From NCBI GenBank assembly GCA_965197395.1, contig CBDANB010000006.1, positions 620,001-684,000 of the forward strand: a DNA stretch of 64,000 nt. Reading direction: 5' to 3'. A program made the translations under genes and the position numbers. This DNA comes from CAZYFH01 sp965197395. Its GTDB lineage: Bacteria; Acidobacteriota; Vicinamibacteria; Vicinamibacterales; UBA8438. Positions 45,261 to 53,522 of the stretch are shown here, piece after piece. Each line of letters begins with the position of its first letter. Positions within the stretch are counted from its first letter, which is position 1. The notes beneath the pieces were generated by a model. That model was not told the origin of the DNA. It was given only the letters and a program-made list of their open reading frames with translations, and searched no databases.

Positions 45261-46343
45261 CTAGGGCAAACGGACGAACTGTCCCGTGTCGGTTCGGCCG
45301 ATGCGCCCCTCGAGCTCCAGCTCGGTGAGACGCGTCAGCAAGACCGGGGCGGCCAGGCCAGACCTCGCGATCAGATCGCCCACCGTGATGCTCTCGCCGA
45401 CGTCCATCCCGTCCAGGACCGGGTCGGGCGGCTCCGCGTGGACCGGCCCGCCGTCCTCGACGACCCGCGCCAAGCCCATCTCCTCCAAGATATCGTCCGC
45501 TGTCTCCACGATCTTTGCGCCGTCCCGGATCAAGGCATGCGCGCCACCGCTGCGACCATTGAGCACGTTGCCCGGGACCGCCATGACCTCCCTCCCCTGC
45601 TCCGCAGCGCATCGGGCGGTGATCAGCGACCCGCTCCGCGGGGTCGCCTCGACCACCACGACGGCACGGGACAACCCGCTCAAGATTCGATTGCGTCGCG
45701 GAAAATGATGCGGGAGGGGAGGCGCCCCGGGGCCGAGCTCACTCACCAGCGCTCCGCGCGCGGTGATCGTCGTCGCCAGCGTCGTGTGCTCGCGGGGGTA
45801 CACGACGTCCACTCCCGAGCCCAGTACCCCGACAGTCACCCCGTCGCCGGCCAACGCGCCGCGATGGGCGGCACCGTCGACGCCCCGCGCGAGACCGCTG
45901 ATCACCGTGACGTCGCGGCGGGCGAGGTCGGATCCCAACCGCTCGGCCACCGCGCAGGCATATGGGGACCCGGTTCTGGATCCCACGATGGCCACCGCGG
46001 GTGCGTTCAGCACGTCCCGAGCGCCGCGTGTCCAGAGCACGGGCGGCGGATCGTCGATCACCGACAGTTGCGGGGGATACTGACGTTCTCCCCAGCTGAT
46101 CACGCCGATACCGAGCCGTACCGCTGCGTCGAGCAAGCGGCGGGCGTCGACCCGCAGCGCGGGCAGCGCCTCGGCGAGTACCGCCGGCGGGTCGCGCAGG
46201 CGTGCCGCCAGCACCGTGATCTCGGGTGTCCGACGCTGGTCGGCCTCGTCGGCCGGCGCACAGTGGCGGAGAAGCGCTGCCCGCAGCCGAGTACGGGTCA
46301 GCACGAGAGAGAGCAGGACCGCGTCGAGCACCGGCGTCGGCAT
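45261..46343 (-). CDS. dprA: DNA-processing protein DprA
   Basis: 360 residues from ATG 46343; upstream in-frame sequence lacks conservation. A short helical N-terminus is followed by the Rossmann-like DprA domain (IVGSRTGSPYACAVAERLGSDLA, ISGLARGVDGAAHRGAL, FPRRNRILSGLSRAVVVVEA, SGSLITARCAAEQGREV). A C-terminal winged-helix region (ITVGDLIARSGL...LTELELEGRI) completes it. DprA loads RecA onto transformed single-stranded DNA. It completes the dprA-topA-trmFO-xerC-hslVU gene order, apart from the insertions. Confidence 0.94.
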   Translation of the reverse strand: MPTPVLDAVLLSLVLTRTRLRAALLRHCAPADEADQRRTPEITVLAARLRDPPAVLAEALPALRVDARRLLDAAVRLGIGVISWGERQYPPQLSVIDDPPPVLWTRGARDVLNAPAVAIVGSRTGSPYACAVAERLGSDLARRDVTVISGLARGVDGAAHRGALAGDGVTVGVLGSGVDVVYPREHTTLATTITARGALVSELGPGAPPLPHHFPRRNRILSGLSRAVVVVEATPRSGSLITARCAAEQGREVMAVPGNVLNGRSGGAHALIRDGAKIVETADDILEEMGLARVVEDGGPVHAEPPDPVLDGMDVGESITVGDLIARSGLAAPVLLTRLTELELEGRIGRTDTGQFVRLP

Positions 46344-46591
46344 CGCTTCCACACCGCGGTCCACGGCAAGAGCCGCACCATGTCCGGGAGGACACACCAC
46401 GGAGCGCCACCAACGCGGCGACAGCGTAGCCGCGGCGTGACCGGCGCGAAAGGTCGCAGTTAGTGCACCCGATCCGGTCGACCCGCGGTACAATTCTTGC
46501 TACTTCTGCAAGGGCGGACCGACACGACACTTGCGCCCGCCCGGTCGCCGTCGGTATATTCGGTAGAGGGTCCCGGGCGGATCGAGCCAGT
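46344..46591. promoter_or_regulatory. Divergent intergenic region between dprA and the TPR gene
   Basis: A -10-like TACAAT at 46488-46493 could serve the plus-strand genes; a convincing -35 is not seen. The dprA-side half contains nothing recognised. No gene longer than background ORFs. Confidence 0.35.
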
Positions 46592-46951
46592 ATGGTGACG
46601 ACACGGTGCGCTCTCGTCTTGACTGCGGCGCTCCTCCCCACCCTGACGGCCAGCGCGGGGGCCGACGAACGCGAAGACGCGAAAGCGCAGGTCGAGTTCG
46701 GTATTGAGGTCGCGCTCAGCGGGCTCTGGCAGGAAGCGATCTACCGATGGGAACGCGCGTCGGTGATGGACCCCGGATACGCGGCGGCGTGGAACAACCT
46801 CGGCATCGCCTACGAGCAGGACGGGCGGTTCGACGCGGCGCTCGAGGCCTACGAGAAGGCTCTCGATCTCGAACCGGACAATCTCATGATGCAGCAGAAC
46901 TACGATCTCTTCAGGGAAATCCATGACCGGGTTGCCGAAGACTCTCGTTAG
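46592..46951 (+). CDS. Small TPR-repeat periplasmic protein
   Basis: 119 residues from ATG 46592, chosen because it begins a signal peptide (MVTTRCALVLTAALLPTLTASAG). The mature part consists of about two tetratricopeptide repeats, including AAWNNLGIAYEQDGRFDAALEAYEKALDLEPDN. TPRs mediate protein-protein contacts. Its 3' end overlaps the following lipoprotein gene by 29 bp, so the two are likely an operon and possibly a complex. No family beyond TPR recognised. Confidence 0.8.
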   Translation: MVTTRCALVLTAALLPTLTASAGADEREDAKAQVEFGIEVALSGLWQEAIYRWERASVMDPGYAAAWNNLGIAYEQDGRFDAALEAYEKALDLEPDNLMMQQNYDLFREIHDRVAEDSR

Positions 46952-47747
46952 CGCAACGCTGTTGCTGGCCGTGTCGGCATGCGCCAGCTACTACGAGGTG
47001 CCGATCGAGACACCGCTACAGCCGAAGCTCGACGTGGCTCGGTTTCAGCGGATCCTCATCGCTGGGTTCATGACCGGCGGTACCGAGGACGTGGATACCA
47101 ATCTCGAAACGGCGCGTCTGCTGCGCAGTCAGCTACGAACCGAGTCCCGGATGGAAGTGATCGATGCCGAGGTGCTCGATCTGTTGACTGTTGCCCAGGA
47201 TCAGAGCAGCGCGGAAGCCAGCGGCAATGGCGACGGAAACGGGACCGGGGACAGCGAAGCCGCCGCTGCCAACGGAGACGGCCCAGGGTCGGATCAGGAC
47301 GAAGAGGCCGAGGCGACGCTCAGCGAGGAGGAGCTCGAAGGGCATGAGCACCTCTTCGCCAACGTGAGCTACTGGCGGCAGCTCGGCGAGGAGCATCAGA
47401 ATCCTCTCATCGTGACCGGCACGGTGTACTTCACGCCGCACCAGCGGTCGGGGATGGTGACCCGGGAGCGCGAGATCTACGACGAGTTCGGACGACGCCG
47501 CGTCGTGCCGGTGCGAGCCTACCGCGACCGGCGGGGCTTCGTGCTGAGCCCCAAGTTCATCTTCATCGACGGCCGCACCGGCGTGACGCTGTATACAGAG
47601 CGGCATCGGGAGGAAGTCCTCTACGACGCGGCCTCGAACACGCCCGCACTCTCCTCCTACTTCGAGCTCATGGACCGCCTGCTGCCATCGTTCCTCGGCG
47701 CGCTGAGCGACCAGAGTATCCGGGGCTCACGCATTCTGCTCAAGTAA
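46923..47747 (+). CDS. Lipoprotein of unknown function
   Basis: 274 residues. Lipobox LAVSAC (Cys ~20) follows a hydrophobic signal. Residues ~30-85 look like a Rossmann-like or TolB-amidohydrolase strand-helix pattern (KLDVARFQRILIAGFMTGG). A ~40-residue low-complexity acidic Gly/Asn/Asp-rich linker comes next, then a beta-rich C-terminal part with FIFIDGRTGVTLYTERHREEV. Resembles LpoB/GNA1162-like envelope lipoproteins in outline only. Overlap with the TPR gene suggests joint action at the cell envelope. Confidence 0.6.
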   Translation: MTGLPKTLVSATLLLAVSACASYYEVPIETPLQPKLDVARFQRILIAGFMTGGTEDVDTNLETARLLRSQLRTESRMEVIDAEVLDLLTVAQDQSSAEASGNGDGNGTGDSEAAAANGDGPGSDQDEEAEATLSEEELEGHEHLFANVSYWRQLGEEHQNPLIVTGTVYFTPHQRSGMVTREREIYDEFGRRRVVPVRAYRDRRGFVLSPKFIFIDGRTGVTLYTERHREEVLYDAASNTPALSSYFELMDRLLPSFLGALSDQSIRGSRILLK

Positions 47748-47779
47748 GACTCGCCGCTTTACACGCGCGGTGCCACCGC

Positions 47780-47850
47780 CGGCCGATCGCTTTACACGCC
47801 GGCCGGCCGATCGCTTTACACGCCGGCCGGCCGATCGCTTTACACGCCGG
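47780..47850. repeat. 24-bp tandem repeat upstream of rplU
   Basis: Three consecutive units of CGGCCGATCGCTTTACACGC plus CGGC (47780, 47804, 47828), with partial relatives on both sides. They occupy most of the interval between the lipoprotein gene and rplU. Part of the unit (TTTACAC) could function as a promoter-like element in repeated copies. Confidence 0.85.
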
Positions 47851-47929
47851 TGGCGGGAAGAGTAGGCTTGCGTGTTTGGGGTGTTGCCCGCCACGCGAGC
47901 GGGTGACCCAGCCGGCGCGAGAGGTGAGT

Positions 47930-48247
47930 GTGTACGCGATTATTCAAGCCGGCGGCCGACAGCTCCGGGTCGAGGAAGGCGGTGTCGTCGCCGTCGACCG
48001 GCTCGAAGGAAAGGTCGGCGATGAGGTCTCCTTCGATCGCGTGCTGTTCGTCGACCGGGAGGGCGGCGCGTTCACGGCCGGCGCGCCCTTTGTCGAGGGC
48101 GCCCGCGTGATTGGCTCCGTCGACGAACACACGCGGGGACCGAAGATCCGGGTCTTTCGAAAGAAGCGGCGGAAGGCGTGGCGGCGGACCCTCGGACATC
48201 GGACCGCGCTCACCGAGGTACGCATCACCCGAATCGACGCGGGATAG
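47930..48247 (+). CDS. rplU: 50S ribosomal protein L21
   Basis: 105 residues from GTG 47930, giving the usual N-terminus VYAIIQAGGRQLRVEEGG; GAGAGGTGA lies just upstream. Signature segments KVGDEVSFDRVLFV and FRKKRRKAWRRTLGHRTALTEVRI are present. It binds 23S rRNA. It is followed by rpmA and obg in the order typical of bacteria. Nothing unusual within the coding region. Confidence 0.95.
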   Translation: MYAIIQAGGRQLRVEEGGVVAVDRLEGKVGDEVSFDRVLFVDREGGAFTAGAPFVEGARVIGSVDEHTRGPKIRVFRKKRRKAWRRTLGHRTALTEVRITRIDAG

Positions 48248-48302
48248 GATGTGATGACGGCGGAAACCAGAATCTCTGGCGTGGTGTGGAACCGCCGGGC
48301 AG

Positions 48303-48326
48303 ATCATCATCATCATCATCATCATC
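48303..48326 (+). repeat. (ATC)8 microsatellite at the rpmA start codon
   Basis: Eight ATC triplets run without interruption right up to ATG 48327. The stretch occupies the place of the Shine-Dalgarno; the only purine-rich sequence is further upstream. A hairpin CCAGAATCTCTGG (48267-48279) lies 24 bp before it. Any slippage would change the distance between upstream sequences and the start codon. Confidence 0.9.
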
Positions 48327-48587
48327 ATGGCGCATAAGAAGGGTCAAGGCAGCTCACGGAACGGCCGCGACAGCCAGGCCCAACGGCTCGGGGTCAAGCG
48401 GTTCGATGGCAATCTCGTGCCCGGCGGCGCGATTCTCGTCCGTCAGCGCGGTCGCCGGTTCCGGCCCGGGCTCAACGTCGGCCTCGGGAAGGACGACACG
48501 CTGTTCGCGAAAGCCAACGGCCGCGTCCGCTTCGAAGACCACGGCTCGCGCGGGCGCGTCATCAGCGTCCTGCCCCTCGAACCATAG
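48327..48587 (+). CDS. rpmA: 50S ribosomal protein L27
   Basis: 86 residues. MAHKKGQGSSRNGRDSQAQRLGVK is the standard L27 N-terminus that reaches the peptidyl transferase centre, followed by LVPGGAILVRQRGRRF and GRVRFE. There is no cleavable Firmicute-type leader. Located between rplU and obg. Its start codon is preceded by an (ATC)8 tract. Confidence 0.97.
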   Translation: MAHKKGQGSSRNGRDSQAQRLGVKRFDGNLVPGGAILVRQRGRRFRPGLNVGLGKDDTLFAKANGRVRFEDHGSRGRVISVLPLEP

Positions 48588-48603
48588 CCCCCAATCGCCC
48601 TGC

Positions 48604-49671
48604 ATGTTCGTCGACGAAGTCGACATCCACGTCGCGGCCGGGGACGGCGGCAACGGATGCATGAGCTTTCGTCGAGAGAAGGGCGTGCCGCGCGGTGGTC
48701 CGGATGGCGGCGACGGTGGGAACGGCGGGTCGGTCGTCCTCCGCGCCAGCCCCCACCTCAACACGCTCGTTACCTTCAAGTTCCATCCTCAGTTCCGGGC
48801 AAAGCGCGGCGCCCACGGCGAGGGCTCGAATCGAACCGGGAGGACCGGCGCCGACCTGGTGCTCGAGGTACCACCTGGGACGGTGGTGTACTCCCGGAAC
48901 GACGAGCAGCTGGTAAGGCTGGCTGACCTGACAACCGACGGGCAAGAGGTCCGTGTAGCCGAGGGCGGCCACGGCGGGCGCGGCAATCAGCGGTTCGCGA
49001 CGTCGACAAACCGCGCGCCACGACGCGTCGAACCGGGTCGTCCGGGCGAGGCACGCGCCCTGCGGCTTCAGCTCAAGTTGCTCGCCGACGTCGGATTGGT
49101 GGGATTCCCCAACGTCGGTAAGTCGACGTTGATCGCGCGCCTGTCGGCCGCCAGACCGAAGATTGCGGACTACCCGTTCACGACCCTGACTCCGAATCTC
49201 GGCGTGGTGCAGATGGACGACACGCGCAGCCTGGTCTTGGCGGACGTGCCCGGGCTCATCGAGGGCGCGCACGAAGGCCACGGTCTCGGCCATCGCTTTC
49301 TCAGTCATCTCGAACGCACGAAGGTGTTGGTTCACGTCATCGACGTCTCGTCGGCGAGCGGCCGCGAACCGGTCGACGACTTCGACGCGATACGCCGGGA
49401 GCTGGCGCACTTCCCGGCGGCCGGGGGGATGGCCGACCCCTCGCCGGGTGACACCCTCGCGTGCAGGCGGCAGCTCGCGGCGGCCAATAAGATCGACGCG
49501 CTCGATGACCCCGATCGGTTGGCCCGACTCCGCCGGCACTTGGAAGCGGTCTCGATTCCCCTGTACCCCATTTCGGCTGTCACCGGCGAAGGTGTGCGCT
49601 CGCTGCAGCACGCGATGTGGGCGGCCGTGCATGCGAGTGCGGATGCGACGCGCTCGTCCGTCCTCGAGTGA
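48604..49671 (+). CDS. obg: GTPase Obg/CgtA
   Basis: 355 residues from ATG 48604. The N-terminal Obg fold is Gly-rich (AAGDGGNGCMSFRREK, GGPDGGDGGNGGSVV) and leads to a G-domain with GFPNVGKSTL (G1), DVPGLIEGA (G3) and NKID (G4). It acts in late 50S assembly and the stress response. A long C-terminal extension found in some Obg proteins is absent. The stop codon overlaps the nadD start (GTGA), indicating coupling. Confidence 0.97.
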   Translation: MFVDEVDIHVAAGDGGNGCMSFRREKGVPRGGPDGGDGGNGGSVVLRASPHLNTLVTFKFHPQFRAKRGAHGEGSNRTGRTGADLVLEVPPGTVVYSRNDEQLVRLADLTTDGQEVRVAEGGHGGRGNQRFATSTNRAPRRVEPGRPGEARALRLQLKLLADVGLVGFPNVGKSTLIARLSAARPKIADYPFTTLTPNLGVVQMDDTRSLVLADVPGLIEGAHEGHGLGHRFLSHLERTKVLVHVIDVSSASGREPVDDFDAIRRELAHFPAAGGMADPSPGDTLACRRQLAAANKIDALDDPDRLARLRRHLEAVSIPLYPISAVTGEGVRSLQHAMWAAVHASADATRSSVLE

Positions 49672-50333
49672 GCGACGTGCAGCGGATTGGCGTGCTCGGC
49701 GGCACCTTCGACCCGATACACTTCGGGCATCTCGATGCGGCGACCGCGGCGCGGCACGCACTCGGACTCGACGACATCCACCTGGTGCCCGCGCGCACGC
49801 CGGCGCACAAAGCGGCGGCACCGCTCGTGTCCGCATATCACCGCATCGCCATGGCAGCGCTCGCGGCGACGGAACACCCTGAGCTGCGCATCAACGACAT
49901 CGAGCTCGATTCGGGCGATCCGTCGTATACGTCACTCACCTTGCAACGGCTGGCACACGCCGGGCACGCGCCAACCCGGTTGTTCTTCATCACCGGCGCC
50001 GATGCGTTCGCCGACATCGCATCCTGGTACGACTACCCAGCCGTGCTGAGCCGCAGCCACTTCGTCGTCGTCTCGCGTTCGGGCTGTGCCGCTTCCGACC
50101 TCCGCCGCCGTCTTCCCGACCTCGCGGAACGGATGCGTCGGGTGGAGGCACCAATCATCCCGGCAGCCGATGAAGGACCCACCGCCATCTGGCTGGTCGA
50201 CGCTCAGACGCGGTCTATCTCGTCCTCGGACGTGCGCACGCGACTCCTCCGAGGGCGGCCGGTCGACGAGCTCGTTCCGCCCGCAGTCGCGACCTACATC
50301 GCACGCCACGCCCTGTACTGCCGGGGTGGCTGA
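49668..50333 (+). CDS. nadD: Nicotinate-nucleotide adenylyltransferase
   Basis: 221 residues from GTG 49668, overlapping the obg stop by 4 bp. The nucleotidyl-transferase GGTFDPIHFGHL motif and the terminal ISSSDVRTRLLRGRPVDELVPPAVATYI are diagnostic. It adenylates nicotinate mononucleotide in NAD synthesis. Followed within 8 bp by rsfS, an order common in bacteria. Confidence 0.96.
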   Translation: MSDVQRIGVLGGTFDPIHFGHLDAATAARHALGLDDIHLVPARTPAHKAAAPLVSAYHRIAMAALAATEHPELRINDIELDSGDPSYTSLTLQRLAHAGHAPTRLFFITGADAFADIASWYDYPAVLSRSHFVVVSRSGCAASDLRRRLPDLAERMRRVEAPIIPAADEGPTAIWLVDAQTRSISSSDVRTRLLRGRPVDELVPPAVATYIARHALYCRGG

Positions 50334-50341
50334 CGACTTGC

Positions 50342-50734
50342 ATGTCCATCCAGCTACCTGAATCGGTGCGCCGCCTCGTGGGCTGGGCACACGACAAGAA
50401 GGCATTCGACGTCGTCGTGCTCGATCTGCGGGAGAGCAGCGCGTTTACGGACTACTTCGTGATCTGCTCTGCACAGAGCACGCGTCAGGTTCGAGCGATC
50501 GTCGATGAGGTCACGAAACATCTTCGAGCCAGTCACGCCCGCCCCTCGCACGTGGAAGGGTACGACCGCGCCGAGTGGGTGCTCATCGACTGCTTCGCGG
50601 TCGTCATCCACGTCTTTACCCACGACACGCGTCGGTTTTACGACCTCGAGCGCCTGTGGGGCGCCGCGCGCCGCATTGCGTGCGAGCCGCCGCGCCCGAG
50701 CGACACGCTTCCGCGGCTGGACGCCGAGCAGTAG
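50342..50734 (+). CDS. rsfS: Ribosomal silencing factor RsfS
   Basis: 130 residues with the DUF143/RsfS fold: DVVVLDLRESSAFTDYFVICSAQSTRQVRAI, then VEGYDRAEWVLIDCFAVVIHVFTHDTRRFYDLERLW. It binds L14 and blocks subunit joining during starvation. It follows nadD closely and precedes a comF-like gene. Complete and ordinary. Confidence 0.95.
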   Translation: MSIQLPESVRRLVGWAHDKKAFDVVVLDLRESSAFTDYFVICSAQSTRQVRAIVDEVTKHLRASHARPSHVEGYDRAEWVLIDCFAVVIHVFTHDTRRFYDLERLWGAARRIACEPPRPSDTLPRLDAEQ

Positions 50735-50782
50735 CCCCGGCGTTCGCGCGCGCGTCCGTGGAGCCTGCGGACGGGACCGAGC

Positions 50783-51640
50783 GTGATCGACCTCGCTGGT
50801 TGCGTACGCCACGGCGCGGACGCTGTACTCACGGTGGCATGGGCACCGTCGTGCGCGGCGTGCCAGACACCGCTCGCCGCACCGACGTGCGGCGCCGTGT
50901 GCGCCCCGTGCTGGCGCGGCGTCGCCTTGATCGGTGCTCGCGCGTGTGTCGCATGCGGAGCCCCCATCGCGCGGACCAGCATCACCGGTCCCGCGTCGCG
51001 CTGCGTCTGGTGCCACACACACGGTGATCCCGTGACCCGCCGCCGTGCCGCCGGTCTCTACGGAGGGCGACTGCGCGCCATCATCCACGCGTTCAAGTAC
51101 GACGGCCGCCGCTCCCTCGCGCGGCCGCTCGCGGTCATGATGCGGTCTGCGGGTGCCGATATCCTCGCGCGCGCCGATGTCGTCGTGCCGGTGCCTCTGC
51201 ACCGCACACGACGGTGGCGCCGCGGGTTCAATCAAGCCGCCGACCTGGCGGCACGTCTCGGCGTCCCCGTGTCCAACGCGCTCCGACGCGTGCGGCCCAC
51301 ACCGCCGCAGGTCGGACTGTCGAGCGCGGGGCGCCGTCGCAGCGTGCGTGACGCCTTCGCGCTCTCGGCGGGAAGATGGTCATCGCCGTGGGATCGGTCG
51401 GCGGGTGTCAACGGGCGTTGGATCGTGGTCGTCGACGATGTCATGACGACCGGCGCGACCATCGAGGCGTGTGCGGCCGTGTTGCGTGGCGCCGGCGCCC
51501 GCGCCGTCTGGGCGCTTACGGCTGCGCAAGCCGAGACTCGACCGCCAACGCGATCTCCTCGGCGACGACGGCTCTTGGCTGCTGGCCGTCCACACGCGAC
51601 CATCCCTGGTCATTCGCCTGCCGGAGGTAGCTGTCCCTGA
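50783..51640 (+). CDS. comF: ComF-family phosphoribosyltransferase-like protein
   Basis: 285 residues from GTG 50783. A zinc-ribbon N-terminus (CAACQTPLAAPTC...CAPCW and CVACGAP...CVWCH) precedes the PRTase domain (PVPLHRTRRWRRGFNQA, then the PRPP loop VVVDDVMTTGATI). ComF supports DNA uptake or recombination in transformation; with dprA it is a second competence-type gene in the window. The C-terminal ~40 residues overlap the convergent tmk gene and are Arg/Pro-rich, so the true end of the fold is probably near ALTAAQA. The overlap is about 125 bp. Confidence 0.88.
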   Translation: MIDLAGCVRHGADAVLTVAWAPSCAACQTPLAAPTCGAVCAPCWRGVALIGARACVACGAPIARTSITGPASRCVWCHTHGDPVTRRRAAGLYGGRLRAIIHAFKYDGRRSLARPLAVMMRSAGADILARADVVVPVPLHRTRRWRRGFNQAADLAARLGVPVSNALRRVRPTPPQVGLSSAGRRRSVRDAFALSAGRWSSPWDRSAGVNGRWIVVVDDVMTTGATIEACAAVLRGAGARAVWALTAAQAETRPPTRSPRRRRLLAAGRPHATIPGHSPAGGSCP

Positions 51641-52100
51641 CGCGTCCAAGGAGCGCCAGGTCCTGCTCGTAGCGGTCGCGGCCCGTCGCTTTTCGCTCGA
51701 CGGCCGTCTCCGGCGCAATATCGAGCAGTATCGTCAACTCCGGTTGCGGCAGGAATTGCTGGAGCGCCGTCAACCATGTCGGGTCGAGGCCCTGGGCCTC
51801 GCCATACGCGACGCTTGACGCGGTGTAGCGATCGAAGACCAGCACCAGACCGGCGTCCCGCCACCGCTCGATATCCGCTTTTCGCTCATACCGGTTAGCG
51901 ACGTACAGCAACTGCATCACTTCCGGGTCGTAGTCGCGTTCACCCTGCAGGGCGCGGGCGATTTCCTCGCCGATTGAGGTGCCGTAGTCGGGGAACGACA
52001 CGACGCGCGAGCGAGCGCCACCAGAGCGCAGCCGGTCTCGAAGCAGCTGCGCCTGGGTTTCCTTGCCGCTCTGGTCGAGGCCTTCGATTGCGATCAGCAT
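51516..52100 (-). CDS. tmk: Thymidylate kinase
   Basis: 194 residues. P-loop EGLDQSGKETQ has the Gly-Leu-Asp-x-x-Gly-Lys pattern of dTMP kinases, then DRYTASSVAYGEAQGL, the LID-region segment GRDRYEQD and a terminal helix. It phosphorylates dTMP to dTDP. The 3' end overlaps comF by ~125 bp on the opposite strand. Placement downstream of lysA (70 bp apart) suggests one transcript interrupted by a dispersed palindrome. Confidence 0.93.
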   Translation of the reverse strand: MLIAIEGLDQSGKETQAQLLRDRLRSGGARSRVVSFPDYGTSIGEEIARALQGERDYDPEVMQLLYVANRYERKADIERWRDAGLVLVFDRYTASSVAYGEAQGLDPTWLTALQQFLPQPELTILLDIAPETAVERKATGRDRYEQDLALLGRVRDSYLRQANDQGWSRVDGQQPRAVVAEEIALAVESRLAQP

Positions 52101-52104
52101 GGGC

Positions 52105-52153
52105 GTAGCGCGAGGCTTTAGCCTCGCGTCGCAGGCCTGAAGGCCTGCGCTAC
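52105..52153. repeat. AQAFRPA-type dispersed palindrome, copy 3
   Basis: Same length (49 bp) and two-hairpin plan as 40663-40711, from GTAGCGC to GCGCTAC. Stems are CGCGAGGCTTTAGCCTCGCG and GCAGGCCTGAAGGCCTGC. Located between lysA and tmk. Confidence 0.75.
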
Positions 52154-52169
52154 AGACATCATCCGTCCA

Positions 52170-53444
52170 CTACGTCTCGAGCGCCAGCTGATCGTCAATC
52201 GTCTGCCGACGCCGGATGAGACGCCAGCCATCACCAGCGACAAGGGCTTCGGCCGGCAACGAATGGCGATTGTAGTTCGAGGCCATCGCCGAGCCGTAGG
52301 CGCCGGCATCCCGCACCGCCACCACATCCCCGACATCAGGCAGCGGCATCGATCGTCCAAGTCCGACCACATCCGTCGTCTCACAGAGGGGCCCCACGAT
52401 GTCGCAGATGACATCCGGTCCCTGGCGACGCCTGAGCGGCTCGACGCGATGATACGCGTCGTACAGCGCCGGCCGCATCAGCTCGCTCATGCCGGCGTCC
52501 AGGACGACAAAGTGCCGGTTGTCACCCTGTGGCTTCACGTCCACGACCGTCGCGAGGAGCACGGCGGCAGGCCCGACGATCCACCGACCCGGCTCGACGA
52601 GCAGCGTCAGTCCGGTTGGGGCAACCTCGTCGAGGAGCGCCGACGCATACTCGCCGACTCGGAGCGCGGGCGTGCCGTCGTAGGAAATTCCCAAACCACC
52701 GCCCAGATCGAGATGCTCGAGAGCAATCCCGTCGTCCTTCAGCTCGCGCGCCAGCGCCGCGACGGTCGCCGCCGTTCGCCGCACGGGCGCCGCGCTCGTG
52801 ATCTGTGAACCGACATGTGCGTGCAGACCGACGAGGCGCAGTCCGTCGCGCGCTGAGGCTTCTCGGCACACTGCGCGCGCGTGGTCGAGTGGTACGCCGA
52901 ATTTGTGCGAGCGGCGGCCGGTCGAGATACCGGGGGGGCTGTCGGCGTCGACGTCCGGGTTGACCCGCAGCGCAACTCGAGCCGCAACGCCTCGCGCGCG
53001 GGCAAGACGGTCGATGCGCCCGAGCTCCCCGGGGGATTCAGCGTTGATGGTGCCGACACCGACCGCGAGGGCTTCGTCGAGCTCGGCCTCCGTCTTGCCG
53101 ACACCGGTGAACACCACATCGCGCGACGCGATACCCGCACGCAGTGCCACGGCGATCTCGCCGCCGGAGTTGGCATCGACGCCGCCACCCAAGCCATGAA
53201 TGATGCGGACCAACCCCAACGTCGAGTTGGCCTTCAGCGCGTAATGCAGCCGATGGGCATGACCTGCGAGCGCCTCGTCCAGGGCCGTGTAGCGCTGCTC
53301 GACGCAGCCCCGACTATAGACGTAGAGCGGGGTACCCTCGGCGCGCGCCACTGCGGACAGGTCGACCCCGTCGCACGTCGCCGCCGCCGCCGTGAACGCA
53401 AAGTTGGCGTCCATAATCATTGGCCGGCCCGATGGACGCGGCAT
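52170..53444 (-). CDS. lysA: Diaminopimelate decarboxylase
   Basis: 424 residues from ATG 53444; internal ATGs at 53420 and 53414 are equally possible since no Shine-Dalgarno is clear. The PLP lysine lies in HYALKANS near residue 71. Other signatures are GRRSHKFG, HAHVGSQI, EPGRWIVG and the terminal-domain CETTDVVG...DAGAYG. It makes L-lysine from meso-DAP. The gene is divergent from the ECF-STAS operon and shares its ~80-bp upstream region. Confidence 0.95.
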   Translation of the reverse strand: MPRPSGRPMIMDANFAFTAAAATCDGVDLSAVARAEGTPLYVYSRGCVEQRYTALDEALAGHAHRLHYALKANSTLGLVRIIHGLGGGVDANSGGEIAVALRAGIASRDVVFTGVGKTEAELDEALAVGVGTINAESPGELGRIDRLARARGVAARVALRVNPDVDADSPPGISTGRRSHKFGVPLDHARAVCREASARDGLRLVGLHAHVGSQITSAAPVRRTAATVAALARELKDDGIALEHLDLGGGLGISYDGTPALRVGEYASALLDEVAPTGLTLLVEPGRWIVGPAAVLLATVVDVKPQGDNRHFVVLDAGMSELMRPALYDAYHRVEPLRRRQGPDVICDIVGPLCETTDVVGLGRSMPLPDVGDVVAVRDAGAYGSAMASNYNRHSLPAEALVAGDGWRLIRRRQTIDDQLALET

Positions 53445-53470
53445 TGTACGCCAACTGGTCCCGTCCGCCG

Positions 53471-53513
53471 TGACGGTGGCATTCCCATTTGCCGTCAGGC
53501 ATGCGAAGATGCC
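53471..53513. promoter_or_regulatory. Inverted repeats between lysA and the ECF-STAS operon
   Basis: TGACGG..GCA (53471-53481) is inverted as TGCCGTCA (53490-53497); next to it lies a GGCAT...ATGCC hairpin (53499-53513 region). They sit ~10-50 bp before the ECF start. They may form an operator or leader hairpin. No confident -35/-10 pair is visible. Confidence 0.35.
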
Positions 53514-53522
53514 ACGTCACGT

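Noticed and set aside
47840..48328. Minus-strand ORF beginning with poly-Met
   Set aside because: Created by the ATC microsatellite read in reverse and by antisense of rplU.
53471..53497. Sigma-54 promoter before the ECF sigma (TGGCAT...TTGC)
   Set aside because: GG to GC spacing is 11, not the required 10.
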